Positions 44,001-56,399 of a stretch of 64,000 nt of DNA are shown here, piece by piece. The DNA comes from Periconia sp. R9002. Taxonomy: Eukaryota; Ascomycota; Dothideomycetes; Pleosporales; Periconiaceae. The position numbers and the translations under genes were made by a program. How positions within the stretch are numbered: position 1 is the stretch's first letter; the number at the start of each line of letters is the position of its first letter. Where the stretch lies: contig JAMAHW010000057.1 in NCBI GenBank assembly GCA_023627715.1, positions 204,156 through 268,155 on the forward strand, read 5' to 3'. The notes under the pieces were generated by a model, which did no database searches, was not told the origin of the DNA, and saw nothing but the letters and a program-made list of their open reading frames with translations.

Positions 44001-45206
44001 TCACTTCCCTTCCGCCGCCGCCTTAGCAGCCGCAGCCGCTCTCTTCCGCTCAAGGTACCGCTCCTTGGCGCTGCTAATCTCCCCCTCCGTCTTCTGGCTT
44101 TTGGCCGCCCGTTGCAACTTGCTCTGCTCCTCCGCCTCTTCCTCGGCTTTCCGCTTCGCGGCCTTGGCGATTTGCTCGGCGACCATTTGCGTGTGGCGCG
44201 CTCGGATGTCGTTTCTTGTGGAGTTTTTGTTTTGGTGGTTGGGCGTTGAGCTCGTGGGTTTCGTGAGGGTGGATGGCGTGGTTGGTTTTTTGGGTTTGGC
44301 GACGATGTTGAGACCCGCGGAGAGGAGTTGGCGTTTATCTGCTACTTGGCCGTCGTCGGTCAGGAGAATGGATTTCCCCTGTGCTTGGAGCTCGCGAGCG
44401 AGTTCTTCGTCGGTTTTCTCTTTGGGGCCTTCGTCTAGCTTGAAGCCTTTCTTTGCTGCTTCGGCGGCTAGTTCCATGGCTTCTTGGTGGCGCTTTTCTT
44501 CTTCCAGGAGCATCTGCTTGTGGAAGTCTTGCAGGCCGAATTTCCGCCTCTTCTCCTCTTCGGCTTCTTGCCTTAGTTTTTCCTCCGCTTCCGCTTTGCG
44601 CGCTTCTTCCTGCTGCAGTTTATACGCGCCCGTGACGAATTTGTCCTTGTCTGCGAAGGCGTCGCCCTCGGCCTCTCTCTCGCTTTGCAGGACTTTGTCG
44701 CGCGCGCGGAGTTGGTCTCGTTTGCGTATTTCGGCTGATGAGAGGAGGCTTTCCATGTACTTTGGCTTGCGCTGCTGCGCTGCTTCTTCCTCCGCGGCCT
44801 TTTTCAGTGCGGTTCGGGCGTGTATGGCATCGTAGGCAGCATCGTAGTCGTATATCGAGGCGTCGACTTCCATTGCTTCCTGCGCGCGCTTTTCCGATTC
44901 TTTGGCGCTTGCGCTGTTCTCGAGGAGAGTCGGGTCATCTGCTTTTGCGAGAGGCTTCCGCGTGGGCGGACCAGTAGGCTTTGATTTGGGTTTCGGCGCG
45001 GGTTTCTCGGCTTGTGTATTGGTCCTTAATGAATCCTCAAAGGTGAACTCTCCGATCTCTTCGCCGCCGCCGCCAGCAAGCTTCGATTTGGGTTCGGCAT
45101 CGTCTTCATCTAGCAGAGGCTTCTTCTTCCCCAAAACAGGTTTCGATGGCTTCGCATTCAGGTTCGCCGCCTTGTTCTTGAGGTTTAGCCCGAATCTGAA
45201 TGACAT
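44001..45206 (-). CDS. NSRP1/CCDC55-like nuclear speckle splicing regulator homologue (DUF2040)
   Basis: A single exon of 401 aa, starting at the ATG at 45206 (MSFRFGLNL). The conserved CCDC55/DUF2040 block is clear: SIYDYDAAYDAIH, then KPKYMESLLSSAEIRKRDQLRARDKVLQ, EREAEGDAFADKDKFVTGAYKLQ and a Lys/Glu/Ala coiled coil rich in EEEKRRK. The animal family members are nuclear, RNA-processing proteins with a role in alternative splicing. The C-terminus has NHQNKNSTRNDIRARH and a basic SAKERYLERKR segment resembling a nuclear localisation region. It lies head-to-head with an NFKBIL1-like gene. Family call is solid; the function in fungi is inferred. Confidence 0.85.
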   Translation of the reverse strand: MSFRFGLNLKNKAANLNAKPSKPVLGKKKPLLDEDDAEPKSKLAGGGGEEIGEFTFEDSLRTNTQAEKPAPKPKSKPTGPPTRKPLAKADDPTLLENSASAKESEKRAQEAMEVDASIYDYDAAYDAIHARTALKKAAEEEAAQQRKPKYMESLLSSAEIRKRDQLRARDKVLQSEREAEGDAFADKDKFVTGAYKLQQEEARKAEAEEKLRQEAEEEKRRKFGLQDFHKQMLLEEEKRHQEAMELAAEAAKKGFKLDEGPKEKTDEELARELQAQGKSILLTDDGQVADKRQLLSAGLNIVAKPKKPTTPSTLTKPTSSTPNHQNKNSTRNDIRARHTQMVAEQIAKAAKRKAEEEAEEQSKLQRAAKSQKTEGEISSAKERYLERKRAAAAAKAAAEGK

Positions 45207-45465
45207 GGCGGCCGACGGTTTGAATGGAGTTGATGTCGTGAAAGCGCTGTGGCCGTTGACGTGACGTGAAGGAGCTACTTTGCCAAGCCTGCACGAGCCA
45301 ATCAAACGGCGGGGCCCTCCGCAAAACCTCCGCTTCTTGTCCCCGCCACTTCGCGCTTGGTGTCGACTACACGACTACACCCGGATATCCACGCTGTAGC
45401 TTTATCAAGTTCTGATATTTAGTTCCTTATGCTCATACCAGGTCTTCTATATTACAACCCTCATA
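45207..45465. promoter_or_regulatory. Compact 259-bp bidirectional promoter
   Basis: It separates the start codons of the NSRP1-like (-) and NFKBIL1-like (+) genes. It contains two overlapping TGACGT motifs (45257-45262 and 45262-45267; ATF/CREB-like) and a CCAAT box (45298-45302). One shared control region for two splicing-related genes is likely. Confidence 0.65.
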
Positions 45466-46509
45466 ATGGAGAATTCGGCTAGCGAAACAAAAGGCGAAGA
45501 CCCTTATAGTGGTTCCAAGGCTTCAAAGTTTGAATTCAAATCCAAAAGCGAACGTCATTCGAAATCACGACACAGGAAATACGATAGAGATGAGGGTGAA
45601 AGAGATACTTCTAAGCGACATCGTTCACGTGAACGAGATAGTTCAAGGCACCGCCACCGGGATTCCAAGCGCCGACGCAGACATCATCACGAACGCACTT
45701 TTACTCGGAATGGAGCCTATGAAAATCCCAATCACCGTTATCGAGAGTCTATGTACGATGGTCTCAATACGGGAGAAGCGGATTCACCCAGGTTGGATCC
45801 TGATGCCGCCTTCCGTGAATCGTTATTTGATGCTATGGCGGACGACGAAGGCGCTGCGTATTGGGAAGGTGTCTACGGACAACCGCTACATATCTACCCG
45901 AACACGAAGCCAGGTCCCGACGGTGAACTTGAACGTATGACGGATGAGGAGTATGCAGAGTATGTCAGGGTCAAGATGTGGGAGAAGAGTCACCAGCACA
46001 TTCTTGAGGAGCGTGCGGCAAAGGAGAGATTGCGCAAGAAGCAGAAAGAGAGTCGTCACGGTCTAGAGGAGGAGATTGCTAAGGAAGAACGTGAAAGAGA
46101 TAAGGTCCGACGCGAGGTGGAAGCAAGCTTGAAGCGTGGCGAAGAGCGGAGAAGGATGAAAGAGGCTGAAGCGTATTGGGCTCAGTATCTCAGCCGGTGG
46201 GATCAGCTCGTAAGCAATATACCAGCAGTAGGTACCGCTGAACAGGCACGAGAGATGATACCCTGGCCGGTCGCTTCTGGAAAGCTACGCCATGTGGATG
46301 GAGACGAGATCGAAAAGTTTCTGAGAAGCTCCAGCGCTTGGAAGAACGATGCTACAGCCCTCTTGAAGATTGAGCGTGTCCGGTGGCATCCCGACAAGAT
46401 TCAGCAACGATTTGGCCAACATATTGACTCGGATACAATGAAATCAGTCACAGCTGTTTTCCAAGTTGTGGACCGATTGTGGAACGAACATGGCGAGCGC
46501 CGAGTATAG
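45466..46509 (+). CDS. NFKBIL1-like (IkBL-type) protein, RS/RH-rich N-terminus
   Basis: An intronless gene of 347 aa. The first ~85 residues are Arg/His/Ser/Lys-rich (RHRSRERDSSRHRHRD-like), typical of splicing-associated proteins. Residues ~90-230 hold the LDPDAAFRESLFDAMADDEGA region, a W-containing motif (AAYWEGVYGQPLH) and a long charged coiled coil. The C-terminus has the family signature: IPWPVASGKL, then LLKIERVRWHPDKIQQRFGQ and an FQVVDRLWNEH helix. The family is related to human NFKBIL1, which has been linked to alternative splicing. It is divergently transcribed from an NSRP1-like gene, which fits a splicing role. Confidence 0.85.
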   Translation: MENSASETKGEDPYSGSKASKFEFKSKSERHSKSRHRKYDRDEGERDTSKRHRSRERDSSRHRHRDSKRRRRHHHERTFTRNGAYENPNHRYRESMYDGLNTGEADSPRLDPDAAFRESLFDAMADDEGAAYWEGVYGQPLHIYPNTKPGPDGELERMTDEEYAEYVRVKMWEKSHQHILEERAAKERLRKKQKESRHGLEEEIAKEERERDKVRREVEASLKRGEERRRMKEAEAYWAQYLSRWDQLVSNIPAVGTAEQAREMIPWPVASGKLRHVDGDEIEKFLRSSSAWKNDATALLKIERVRWHPDKIQQRFGQHIDSDTMKSVTAVFQVVDRLWNEHGERRV

Positions 46510-47770
46510 GCGGTCTTAACGATAATACAACTATTGGATGCTGCCAAGAGGTTTCCTGCAATCCGAGGTTTCAAAGCACTTCCGCAGATAACGCCAAGAT
46601 CTCCCCTTACGCTGTGCATTCCCCGGTTGTTTCTTTGCTCTTCATTCGGCCATTTGACCGGCACTTGAGGTACCTATCTTGGATCGGAGGGATTGGCACA
46701 GAGTAACGCAGAACATATTGCGAGTAATTACAGGGAGCTTGTAGCAATCTTTGATGATGACAAAACCCCTGCCAGTTAATCTAAGTATGACAGACTACCA
46801 CTGTATCGAGGGTCAGGCGCTACGAGAAGGGAGGGATCTGCGAAGCATGGCCGCACAAGGCTTATGGCCCGGCTAAAGAGTTAGGCCTCTTGGGTTCAAA
46901 GCTTCATTTTTAATCTGCTTTAAGTCGGCTTGCTTCGACTTACGGCTAGTCCAGCCCTAGTTCCGCCAAGTATTCACGCCCATACATACTGCCTCGCCAA
47001 GACAGTGCCAAGACGGTACATATGAAAACGTGAAGAATCGCATGTTTTCGCGGAGCAGACCAAGAAGAGTGACGCAGATATCCGGTAAATTCCCGATCTC
47101 GCTACTCCACCTTTTTCTTGTCCTTGGCGGAAGGGGCGCATGAGGATGTAGACTTCCGCTAGTTTTGGGAAACAACTCTTGATCTCCCCACAACTTGTTT
47201 CAGACAAGAGAAATGGTCCTCCTTGCTGGAAATTAATTTTCGCTGTGTGGTGTGCGCCCAACAATGTCCTTATCTCCCTATAAACATCAATCTAACCAAA
47301 CTATTCTTAGAAGCTACAAATAACCATGGTGATCTTCACTCCGCGTATACATACATTACCACTGCTGCAAAACGCAAAAGTATAATGTTATCACGCTCTT
47401 CTCACTGCTGCCTGTACTGGTAATCATCTGAACACGAAATAGCCGGTGGCAGTGCGAGGATAGGTCCAAAAATTTGGGTAATCGTGAAGAATTTCCAGGA
47501 TGCGATGACGCCGAATGCACCCCACGACTATACCGGCAAATGAGCGCCACTTTAGGAACAGCGAGAAAATTCTGGGGATTCATCACCAATGCAGATGAAT
47601 AGGCCGGGCCGGGCGATAAACACATCGCCTTGGCGGACAGGGGCGGAACGCAACCAGGGCAATATCAAAACTCTTGGGTGATAGTACATAAAGGACTGCA
47701 AAATCCCCCATCCATTGAAGGAAGATCATCACGCAACGAACAATCCAGCTTGATTCTCACAGCAACAACA
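46510..47770. other. Intergenic region including the xylanase promoter
   Basis: About 1.26 kb. It contains a GGCTAAA motif (46871-46877), a CTGGGG motif (47572-47577) and a TATA-like ACATAAAGG near 47690. No gene or repeat is seen, apart from small chance frames. Confidence 0.5.
46871..46877 (+). promoter_or_regulatory. Candidate xylanase-regulator (XlnR/XYR1) site
   Basis: GGCTAAA, the XlnR core, about 890 bp upstream of the GH11 start codon. A CTGGGG motif at 47572-47577 fits the CreA consensus SYGGRG. Single matches of this length can occur by chance, so this is a weak regulatory prediction of xylan induction and carbon repression. Confidence 0.3.
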
Positions 47771-48509
47771 ATGGTCGCCATCTCTTCCGTCCTCCTCGCC
47801 CTCGGCGGCGCTGCCTCTGTGCTCGCCAGCCCCGTCAACATCACAAGCGACGCCCTGAACCTCATCACTCGTGCCACTTCCCCCGGAACTGGTACCCACG
47901 ATGGATTCTTCTACTCCTTCTGGACTGATGGCAAGGGTCAAGTGACCTACAACAACGAGGTACGCACTGAACAATCCTAACCTTTCCCTCTCCATAATCC
48001 CATTTCTAACCCGGATTCAGGCTGGTGGCAAGTACTCCGTGCAATGGAACAACGTCAACAACTTCGTTGCCGGAAAAGGCTGGAACCCCGGAGCGGCCCG
48101 CACCGTCTCGTACAGCGGAACCTGGAGCGGCCAAAACGTGAACTCGTACATCTCGCTCTACGGCTGGACTCGCAACCCCCTCGTCGAGTACTACATCGTC
48201 GAGGCATTCGGCAGCTACAACCCCTCCTCCGGTACGCAGAAGAAGGGCTCCATCACCACCGACGGCGGCACCTACGACATCTTCCAGACCACGCGCTACA
48301 ACCAGCCCTCCATCGACGGCACGTCGACCTTCCCCCAGTTCTGGTCCGTCCGCCAGCAAAAGCGAGTCGGTGGCACCATCAACGTCGGCGCTCACTTCCA
48401 GGCTTGGCAGCAGTACGGTCTCCAGCTCGGTACCCACAACTACCAGATCCTCGCCACTGAGGGATACCAGAGCTCTGGTTCTTCCTCCATCACTGTTGCT
48501 GCTGCTTAA
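47771..48509 (+). CDS. GH11 endo-1,4-beta-xylanase, secreted
   Basis: Two exons (47771-47959 and 48021-48509) with a 61-bp intron give 225 aa, typical for a single-domain GH11 enzyme. A signal peptide is expected at about 1-20 ([20 protein letters not shown]). The jelly-roll signature is clear: [57 protein letters not shown] (nucleophile Glu119), [26 protein letters not shown] and [12 protein letters not shown] (acid/base Glu210). No CBM1 is attached. It acts outside the cell on plant xylan and may be a wall-degrading virulence factor. It is the last gene before the AT-rich block, about 900 bp from its edge. Confidence 0.95.
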
Positions 48510-49401
48510 GCGCGAACGTGATCTTCTTCGTTTCTCTTGGAAAGGGATGTAGCGAGTGAGCAGGCATAGCGCTGGGTGGTTGTTCCAAAATCCATCTACG
48601 TGACCGCTATAATTTCCGCTCCCCCTTCCTTTTTGACCATGTTGGCATGGCTTTTTGTATATATTTTCTTTGGCTAGTGAAGGGATATGTAGCTATCACT
48701 TATAAATCCACATCCGTTGCAACGCGCCCGACACGCACACCAGCTGACAACCAACTCCCCGCCTACCCCCTTTTTGCTACTCACAAAGTTCACCTCGTGC
48801 TTGCTTTTTCCCATCATCGTCGCTCATATAGAACTGGGCATGATTTTGACCCCCTACAAAAGCCTGCAACTTACTATATCCCGATTCTGTGAATCAGTGG
48901 CGATTTATTCCAGTTGACTTCCTGAAACTGATATTCGTGCAACATAATGATTCCATATATGGATCAAACCATTCCTTCTATTCAGGTTTTCTTTTCTTCA
49001 CTTAGAACAACAGGAATTTTTTCACCGCGTTTTAATACTCGGTTATCGTGACACTCGAGGGCGATTTGCACGCAGCAACGCATTTCCGTCCTTTAAGCCA
49101 CTCGACCTCGCACTACTGGGTTATGTCCTCCATCGATGTCGCCACTGCTAGCATAGCACTTTTAATAGTACCATGTGTGATTGTTAATTGCTTATAGTGA
49201 AGGCTCCATACTGAACATTGATGACGGCGTCTTGGACTGTCAAGAAGCCAACCACCCGTGTAAATCACCGCAATCACTCTGCAAAAGTTTCCAATGGTCA
49301 CGTTGAATTGTACAACGCGTATTTGCAGTAGATCAACCAATAATATCAAAGGCTAACAAGGAGTGACGTTGCGAATACGGGAAGAAAATAGAATACTGTA
49401 T
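48510..49401. other. Gene-free transition from euchromatic sequence to the AT-rich block
   Basis: The last 0.9 kb of normal composition, including the xylanase terminator. No gene supported. The composition switch starts close to 49402. Confidence 0.5.
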
Positions 49402-51599
49402 GAAATATAAAATATAAATTCAATCCTCACACAGTATTGCTACCCTATGTATTAATATAGGCAAGGGGGGCCCGCTTATTAAAGCCTCACTATACCATAC
49501 TAAGAGAGCGCAACTATATCGGCATCGTCGTCGTTATTGTTATCGTTATCGATATTATCCGGCAGTAGGCGTTTCGCGATATCTTTCGCGACATTAGGGT
49601 GATTACGGAGCAACTTATAGATCTCTAGAGATACTCCTTTCTAGTAGTGTACGGCTCCATTATTATTATTATTATCGTCCTTTTTACTAAGCTATTTACG
49701 GCGTATCTTACCTAGTAGCGCTGTAGAGTTCTTAATCCTCTTTAGATTCTATTTTTACTAGCTATTAACTTTTAGAAATATTATAGATTAGCGTAGAGTA
49801 TAAAAGTGTAGAGTGTATATAATAACTTAGCCTTAGATTACCTCTAGTACGGCTGCGCTACGAATAGGAATAAATTTATATATAGTAGGTAACTAAAGAA
49901 CAATTATTATCTAGAACTATAAGTTATATATATAAAAGATAAATAAAAACTACCCTATAAAAAAAAAGAGAATTAACTATATATATAAGTTACCCCTTAT
50001 TAGGTACTTTAGCTAGAAGTTAGAGGTACTTTAAAGTACTTTTAAGTACTTCTAAGTACCTTAGCTAAATAAAGTAATTAGTAATTATTAAAGTAAAAAT
50101 CTAATCTAGTATTACTTAGAGTTATATATAACATAGGTTATTATAGTATAAGAATATAGAGGATTAAAGTAAGGAATAACGTATATATATAGTAAGTAGT
50201 ATAGAGTAGTAAGCGGCACAATTTTGCTAAAACTACACTAAAATAATAACTTTAAGTACTTATAGTATAATATAATATTATAAGAGGTATATTAAAATAG
50301 AGTATATAAAGTACTATATATTTAGAATCTATTATTATATATATGTAAGTTATACCTAGCTTTACTATAACTTTTATAGTATTTTTAAAATAGACTAGCC
50401 TCTTTAGTGCGCACCTTTTTTAACGCTTTCTTTCTATTACTATACGCCCTAAACTTTCTTAAAGTTAATAAAGTAAAGCCCTCTTTAACTATTAGTATTC
50501 TTTCTTTTTATACTTACTTTTTTTTATATAATTTATAACGCGTTATAGCTTTATTAGCTATTTAAAGCTTAGTAATTTCTTTCTATACTAATATAAGCCT
50601 ATACGCTATTAATAATACGCCTTTAACTACCTTTTTAAAAGCCTTAACTATTAAAGTTAGTAAGCTATCTAAATACTTTTAGATTCTAGTCTTAACTAGT
50701 ATTAATTAAGACTTAAACTCTAGGGTATTACTTAGTATTTTAGTATTATAAGTTAGCTATATCTAGCCTAGACTAGCTATACTTAAACTAGAGTAACTTA
50801 GTATACTCTAGACTAAAGAACTCTAGTAGAAAGACTCTAAATAATAATATTTAAGAGGTATAAAGTAGGTTAGCTATAAATAAGATAGGCTAAATAAAAA
50901 TAGAGTAGACTAAATATAACTAGAGTAGACTAAACGTAACTAGAGTAGCCTAAGATAGATAAAAGTAGTAAATACTTATATAAAGAAAAGTAAGTATTTA
51001 TAGAATTTTTAGCTACTAGTATTTTTAGAATTAAGCTAGTTTAGCCTATTATTTACTATATCTATAGTCTATTTTTTATAATTAAACACCTACCTAAAAT
51101 AATACTTTAAACTACTTAATCTTAAAACTTATAAAAGAACTTTATTAATATACTAAATATATACTTTTAAAATATAATAGAAATATTTTTACTTCCTAAG
51201 CTAAGCTTAGTTTTATTCTACTAAAGGTCTCTTAACTCTAGGAAAGACTAAGAGGCCTAAAGAAAGACTACTCTAGTTCTACCTAATAAATACTTAGCTA
51301 ACCCTAAAACTACTTTTTTACTTTTAATAGATCTAAAAAATTTCTAGGAAAAAGTTAGGCTTATATAAAATTATATCTAGTACTTTAAATAATAGAAAGT
51401 TATTTAAGCTTTTAAAAATAAGAAATAAAACCTATAAAGTATATAAGCTTAACTTAATCTAGACTAGACTAATCTAGGTCTAGCTATTTATATTCTATAT
51501 AAACCTAATTCTAATATAATTTAGTAAACTTATATTACTAGTAATAATATTTTTTAATAGCTAGTACTACTTATTTATACTACTTACTATTTTCTAAAA

Positions 51600-54500
51600 C
51601 TATACGTACCTAATATATATTATAAGAATAGTATATAAAAATACTATAACTAGATTAGACTAGTAGAGAACTATATTAATAACCTAGTTTATTTCTACTA
51701 TAACTAAAATAAAATTAAATTTACGTAATATTATTTATTTTCTAGAGTTTAAGATACGTAAAATAATATTATAGAAACTATAGACCTATAAAACTTTACT
51801 TAGAATAGATTTAAGCTAGCTTTTTAAGATATACTTAGAACTAGCTATAAATAGAAGCGCGTAGTACGTTTTTAACTTAAATTTATTAAGTAGAAGCTAA
51901 GCTAAAGTTATTCTAAACTCTTATATATTTTATAACTTTAATAGTAAAAAATAGATAAAAAAAACGCTTTAGATAACTCTAACTATAACTATATTTATAA
52001 ATTTTTAAATACTATAAAAAATAAAATTTAAACACACTTCTTTACTATTATAACTAAATAGTCTTTAATTAAGTTTTTTAAAACCTATATAAATCTAATC
52101 TAGAAATAAAAATCTAGATATAAATAGAAATAGTCTAACCTAAAACGTTCTAACTAGACTAAATTAAGTTCTATTTTTAAATAAAACTAGAATTTATTTT
52201 ATAAAGCTAGATTTAATAAATTATAAAGTAATAAGTAAAATTTTAATAGTAATAAGAAATAGAAGTTTAATAAAAGTTCTACTAATATATTTACCTCTCT
52301 ACTAAAATATAATAAGTAGGATAATAAGTAGAAAAAAGTAGATAAGAAAAAAAGTAATTACTATATCTACTATAAGATAGGCTATTTTACTAAAAAATAT
52401 AAAAAAAATATTTTACTTAGCTTAAATAAAAAGTCTTTTACTCTAGACGCTATATACTTTTTAAAAAAAAATAAGGTAAACGCCTAACTCTTCTATTCTA
52501 ACTACTATAAATATAGATAATTCTAAATAGAGAACTAAGAAAAGTATACTATCTAAGTACTTTTTAATATTTACTATTTAGAAGATAACTTTACTATTTT
52601 TTTAATTTAGAATTTCTATAAAGGAACTACTTTTATAGATTTAAAATATAAAGTTAACGTTATTAACTTTAACTTTACTAAAGTAGTAGAAATAAAAGTA
52701 AATTTAATAGATCTATTTTTTTAAACTTTAAATAGATAACTTTTAAAAGTCTTTAGTATAACCTAGGCACTCTATAAAGTTTCTAACTAAAATAAGTAAG
52801 TTTAGTATAGACTAGGCTTATTTATAGTTAAAAAGCTAGTAGGGTATAACGTAGTATTAGGTTAGCTATAGTTAGAAAATTAGAACCTATAACTAAATTT
52901 CTACCTTAAAATATTTTTCTATAGTATAAAAAGTAAGAAAAATAAAAAAATTAATATCTTTTCTAGAAATTTTTTTTTAAAAACTATTAATAAAGACCTT
53001 TCTAACTTTTAGGTACTTTAATTAGATAACTTAAATAAGACTATTACTAAACTAAACTAGACTTTTCTAGATTAATATAAAAACTATTAGGATATTTTTA
53101 ATAAAAAGAAAGCTAAAAAACTAACTATAATTAAAAGAGTTTACCTAAGTATTAATTTTAAGAAAAGTAAATAACTTTTATATAAGTAATTATATAATCT
53201 TTTTTCTCTAGAGATAAAAGCTCTAAAGGAATATATTAATAAATACCTTACTTAAAGATAGATCTAATACTTAATATCTTTTATAAGAGTAAAAGTATTC
53301 TTTACTAAGAAAAAAGATAATAGGCTACGCTTATATATTAATTACTATAGCTTAAATTATATTACTATAAAAAACTACTATTTTCTACCTCTAATTTAAA
53401 AGTTTTTAGATAGACTAGGTTATTCTAAGTACTTTATAAAGCTTAATCTAAAGGACGCTTTCTACTAAATCTAAATTAAGCTAAAAAATAAGTAGAAAAT
53501 AGCGTTCTATACTTACTATAGCTATTTTAAATATACTATTATACCTTTTAGTTTTACTAGTACTCTAGTAGTGTTCTAGTTAGTAATTAATATAGCTTTA
53601 GTAGATATACTTAATATATATTATATCTATTACTTAGATAATATCCTTATTTTCTTTTAAACTAAAAAAGAATATATTTAGTATATCTAAATAGTTCTAT
53701 AATATTTTAAAAAATATTAACTCTATATAAAACTAAGTAAGTATAAGTTTTATACTTTTAGTATAGGATACTTAAGTTTTATTATCTCTATAAATAAAGT
53801 CTATATAGAGCTAAAAAAGATTAAGGCTATCTAAAACTAGCTTAAACTTACTAGTATATAGGAAATTTAGATCTTTCTAAGTTTTATAAATTACTACTAG
53901 TAATTTATTAAAGGTTTTTTAAAAATTACAGCTCTACTTTATAACTATACTAAGAAAAGTAATAGAGCTAAAATTAGTAGAGCTAAATAATAAAAAGAAA
54001 AATTAATACCTATATACTTTACGCTAAATACTAAATATACTTTTTAAAAGTTAAAAAACTCTTTTTTTTAAAAACTATTACTAATATACTTTAACCTAAA
54101 TAAACTAATATACGTAGAAACTAATATATCTAGATTTATAATTTTTAGTATACTAAGCTAGACTACTCTAAATAAAAGTAGTAAAAAGTAGTAGTATCTA
54201 GTAGCTTTCTACTTATAAAAGATAAGTCTAGTAGAAAAAAACTATACTATATATAACTAAGAATTACTTACTATAGTAGAAATATTTAAATATTAGTAAT
54301 ATTATTTTAAAAGTTTAGATAAACTAGTAAAAGTTTTAGCTAACTACTATAACTTTTAAAAGTTTATATCTACTACTAAGCTAGTTAGCTACTAAATCTA
54401 CTAGGTAGAATAGTTAGTATTATTTAACTTTAAGATTATATATAAGCTTAGAATGTCTAACCCTATAAATACCCTATCTAGAAAGCCTAACTATAAACTA

Positions 54501-54900
54501 TAGAAAAAAGATACTAGCCTAAATTAGTCTATTATATTATAGTTATTAAGAAACTAGTTAGGCCTAGAACCTATTATACTTAAAGTATATATCTCTACTT
54601 AGTAAAAATACTAAGTAAAAATTAGTTTATAGCTAGGTATAGTATAGCTATAGTAAGTAAAACTAAGTACTAGCTAACTTTTAAGTAAAATTAAAAACTT
54701 CTAAAGAAAAAACCTAAAAATTAGAATTTTAAAAAAATCCTCTAATAGTATAGAGCTAAAAGACCTCTTCTTAAAGTATAGCTAAGCTAATAAAAAAAAT
54801 AGTTTTAAAGATAGGCTAGTAGAGAGATTATTATATTATAAACTAATATTAGACTAGTACTTTAAAAGTTTATTTAAAAAGTATAAGTAAAAGTTAAATA
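51600..54900 (+). mobile_element. Decayed Ty3/gypsy element, plus strand
   Basis: In-frame relics in the right order: a nucleocapsid zinc knuckle near 52356-52400, where all four ligands of C-x2-C-x4-H-x4-C read as Tyr; a protease-like stretch near 52620; reverse transcriptase at about 53280-53720 (ITIKNYYFLPLI, LDRLGYSKYF, PFSFTSTLVVF, and YLDN at 53631-53642 in place of YLDD); and RNase H at about 54080-54480 (KNYTIYN, ELLTIVEIFKY, and IYKLRMSNPINTLSRKPNY resembling the YRPGKxNPADxxSR end). Many stops (TAG/TAA from TGG/CAG) prevent translation. No integrase was found after it; limits and LTRs are not resolved. Confidence 0.75.
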
Positions 54901-56399
54901 AAATAGATAAGTAGAGTAAACTAAAGGTAGATTATATCTATAAACTTAAGTTAATTATAATAATCTAAGAGGAATATTATTCTTATCTATATATATTATT
55001 ATTCTATAAGATCTTATACCTTCCTATAGCCTTAGCTTATAGAATTCTATAGTATCTTATAGTATTCTATAGCTTACCTAATATACTAAGCTTAGGATTA
55101 TAGAATTACGTAACTCTAGCGTTATTAATTAGTTATATATATCTTATACTTACTTACTATTTATACTTCCTTACTTATATTTTTTATAAGCGCTTATCTC
55201 CTATATAAAGTTTATAATACTATCTCTTTCTTTCTTTACTTTATATCTTTATAAACTAATTATAGTTTCTAGTAGCACTACTTATTATTACGCTATAGGT
55301 AACTATATAAACGCTATAAGTACTATTATAATAGTTTCCTATTAATATTACGTAAAAAAAAGTTTAGTATATAAAATATTATTATTAAAAAAATAATATA
55401 AAAATTACTATTAAAATAGTATTACGAAGTATAAGCTAGTAGAAGTTCCTACGCTAAACTTCTTAAAAATTAATAAAGAGTTAGCTTATTTAGATTAGTA
55501 AAAAGTAGCTATAAATAAGGCTAAAGAGTAGGCGCTCTAAGCCTTATTAGTAGTATATACTAAAAAGAGTTATCTTTATAAGTAGTATAAGTTACTTTAA
55601 TATAAAAAGTAATAGTTAGTATTATTATTAGGTAGTTATATAGAGGATTTAGAAGCGTTAAAGGGTCTTAAAAAAATTAATAAAAAAGTTAGTATTCTTA
55701 AAAATAGTTTAATACTAGAGACCTTAGCTCTTAACTAAAATATCTAGTAGCCTCTATAGTAAGAAGGTAACCTTCTTCTTAATAATATTACGTCTTTAGA
55801 CTAGGCCTACGTTTTTTAATTTATAAGTTCTCTAAGTTTTTTTTTATTCTTTCTCTTTATTTAGTACAACTCCTCTATATCTCTAATTTCTATATAGCTA
55901 GAAGTATTATAATATAATTCCTTTCTAGCTTTTCTAAGTATTATTTTATAGTTTATTAAGTTACTTTTAGGTTCCTATATATTATCTTTCTTAAGGTATC
56001 CTTTCTACTTAACTAACTATTCCTATAGAAACTAGTTATCTTAAAAGTCTTCTTAGCTAATTTTTCTATAGTTAAGGATAGCTTTAACTTTAAATTTATT
56101 TTCTTTTTATAGTTAATATTAAAATGTTTTTTATAATAGTATTTTAGGGTCTATTAGTTCTAGTATACTAATATAAAACCTAAGGTGTATTCTAGCATCT
56201 TTAAGTAGATCTAATAAGAAGTTTACTAGTCTACTTATACTTTAATTAAAAATAGTCTAACTTTAATATAATTAAGTCTTTTATTTAGTTATTTTATCTT
56301 AAGGTTCTTTATTTTTAAGTACACTTTATTCCTTTTTTTTAGCTAAGGTGCCGTTTTTCTTTTCTTATTAATATATAAAATTTATTACTATTAAGCTTA

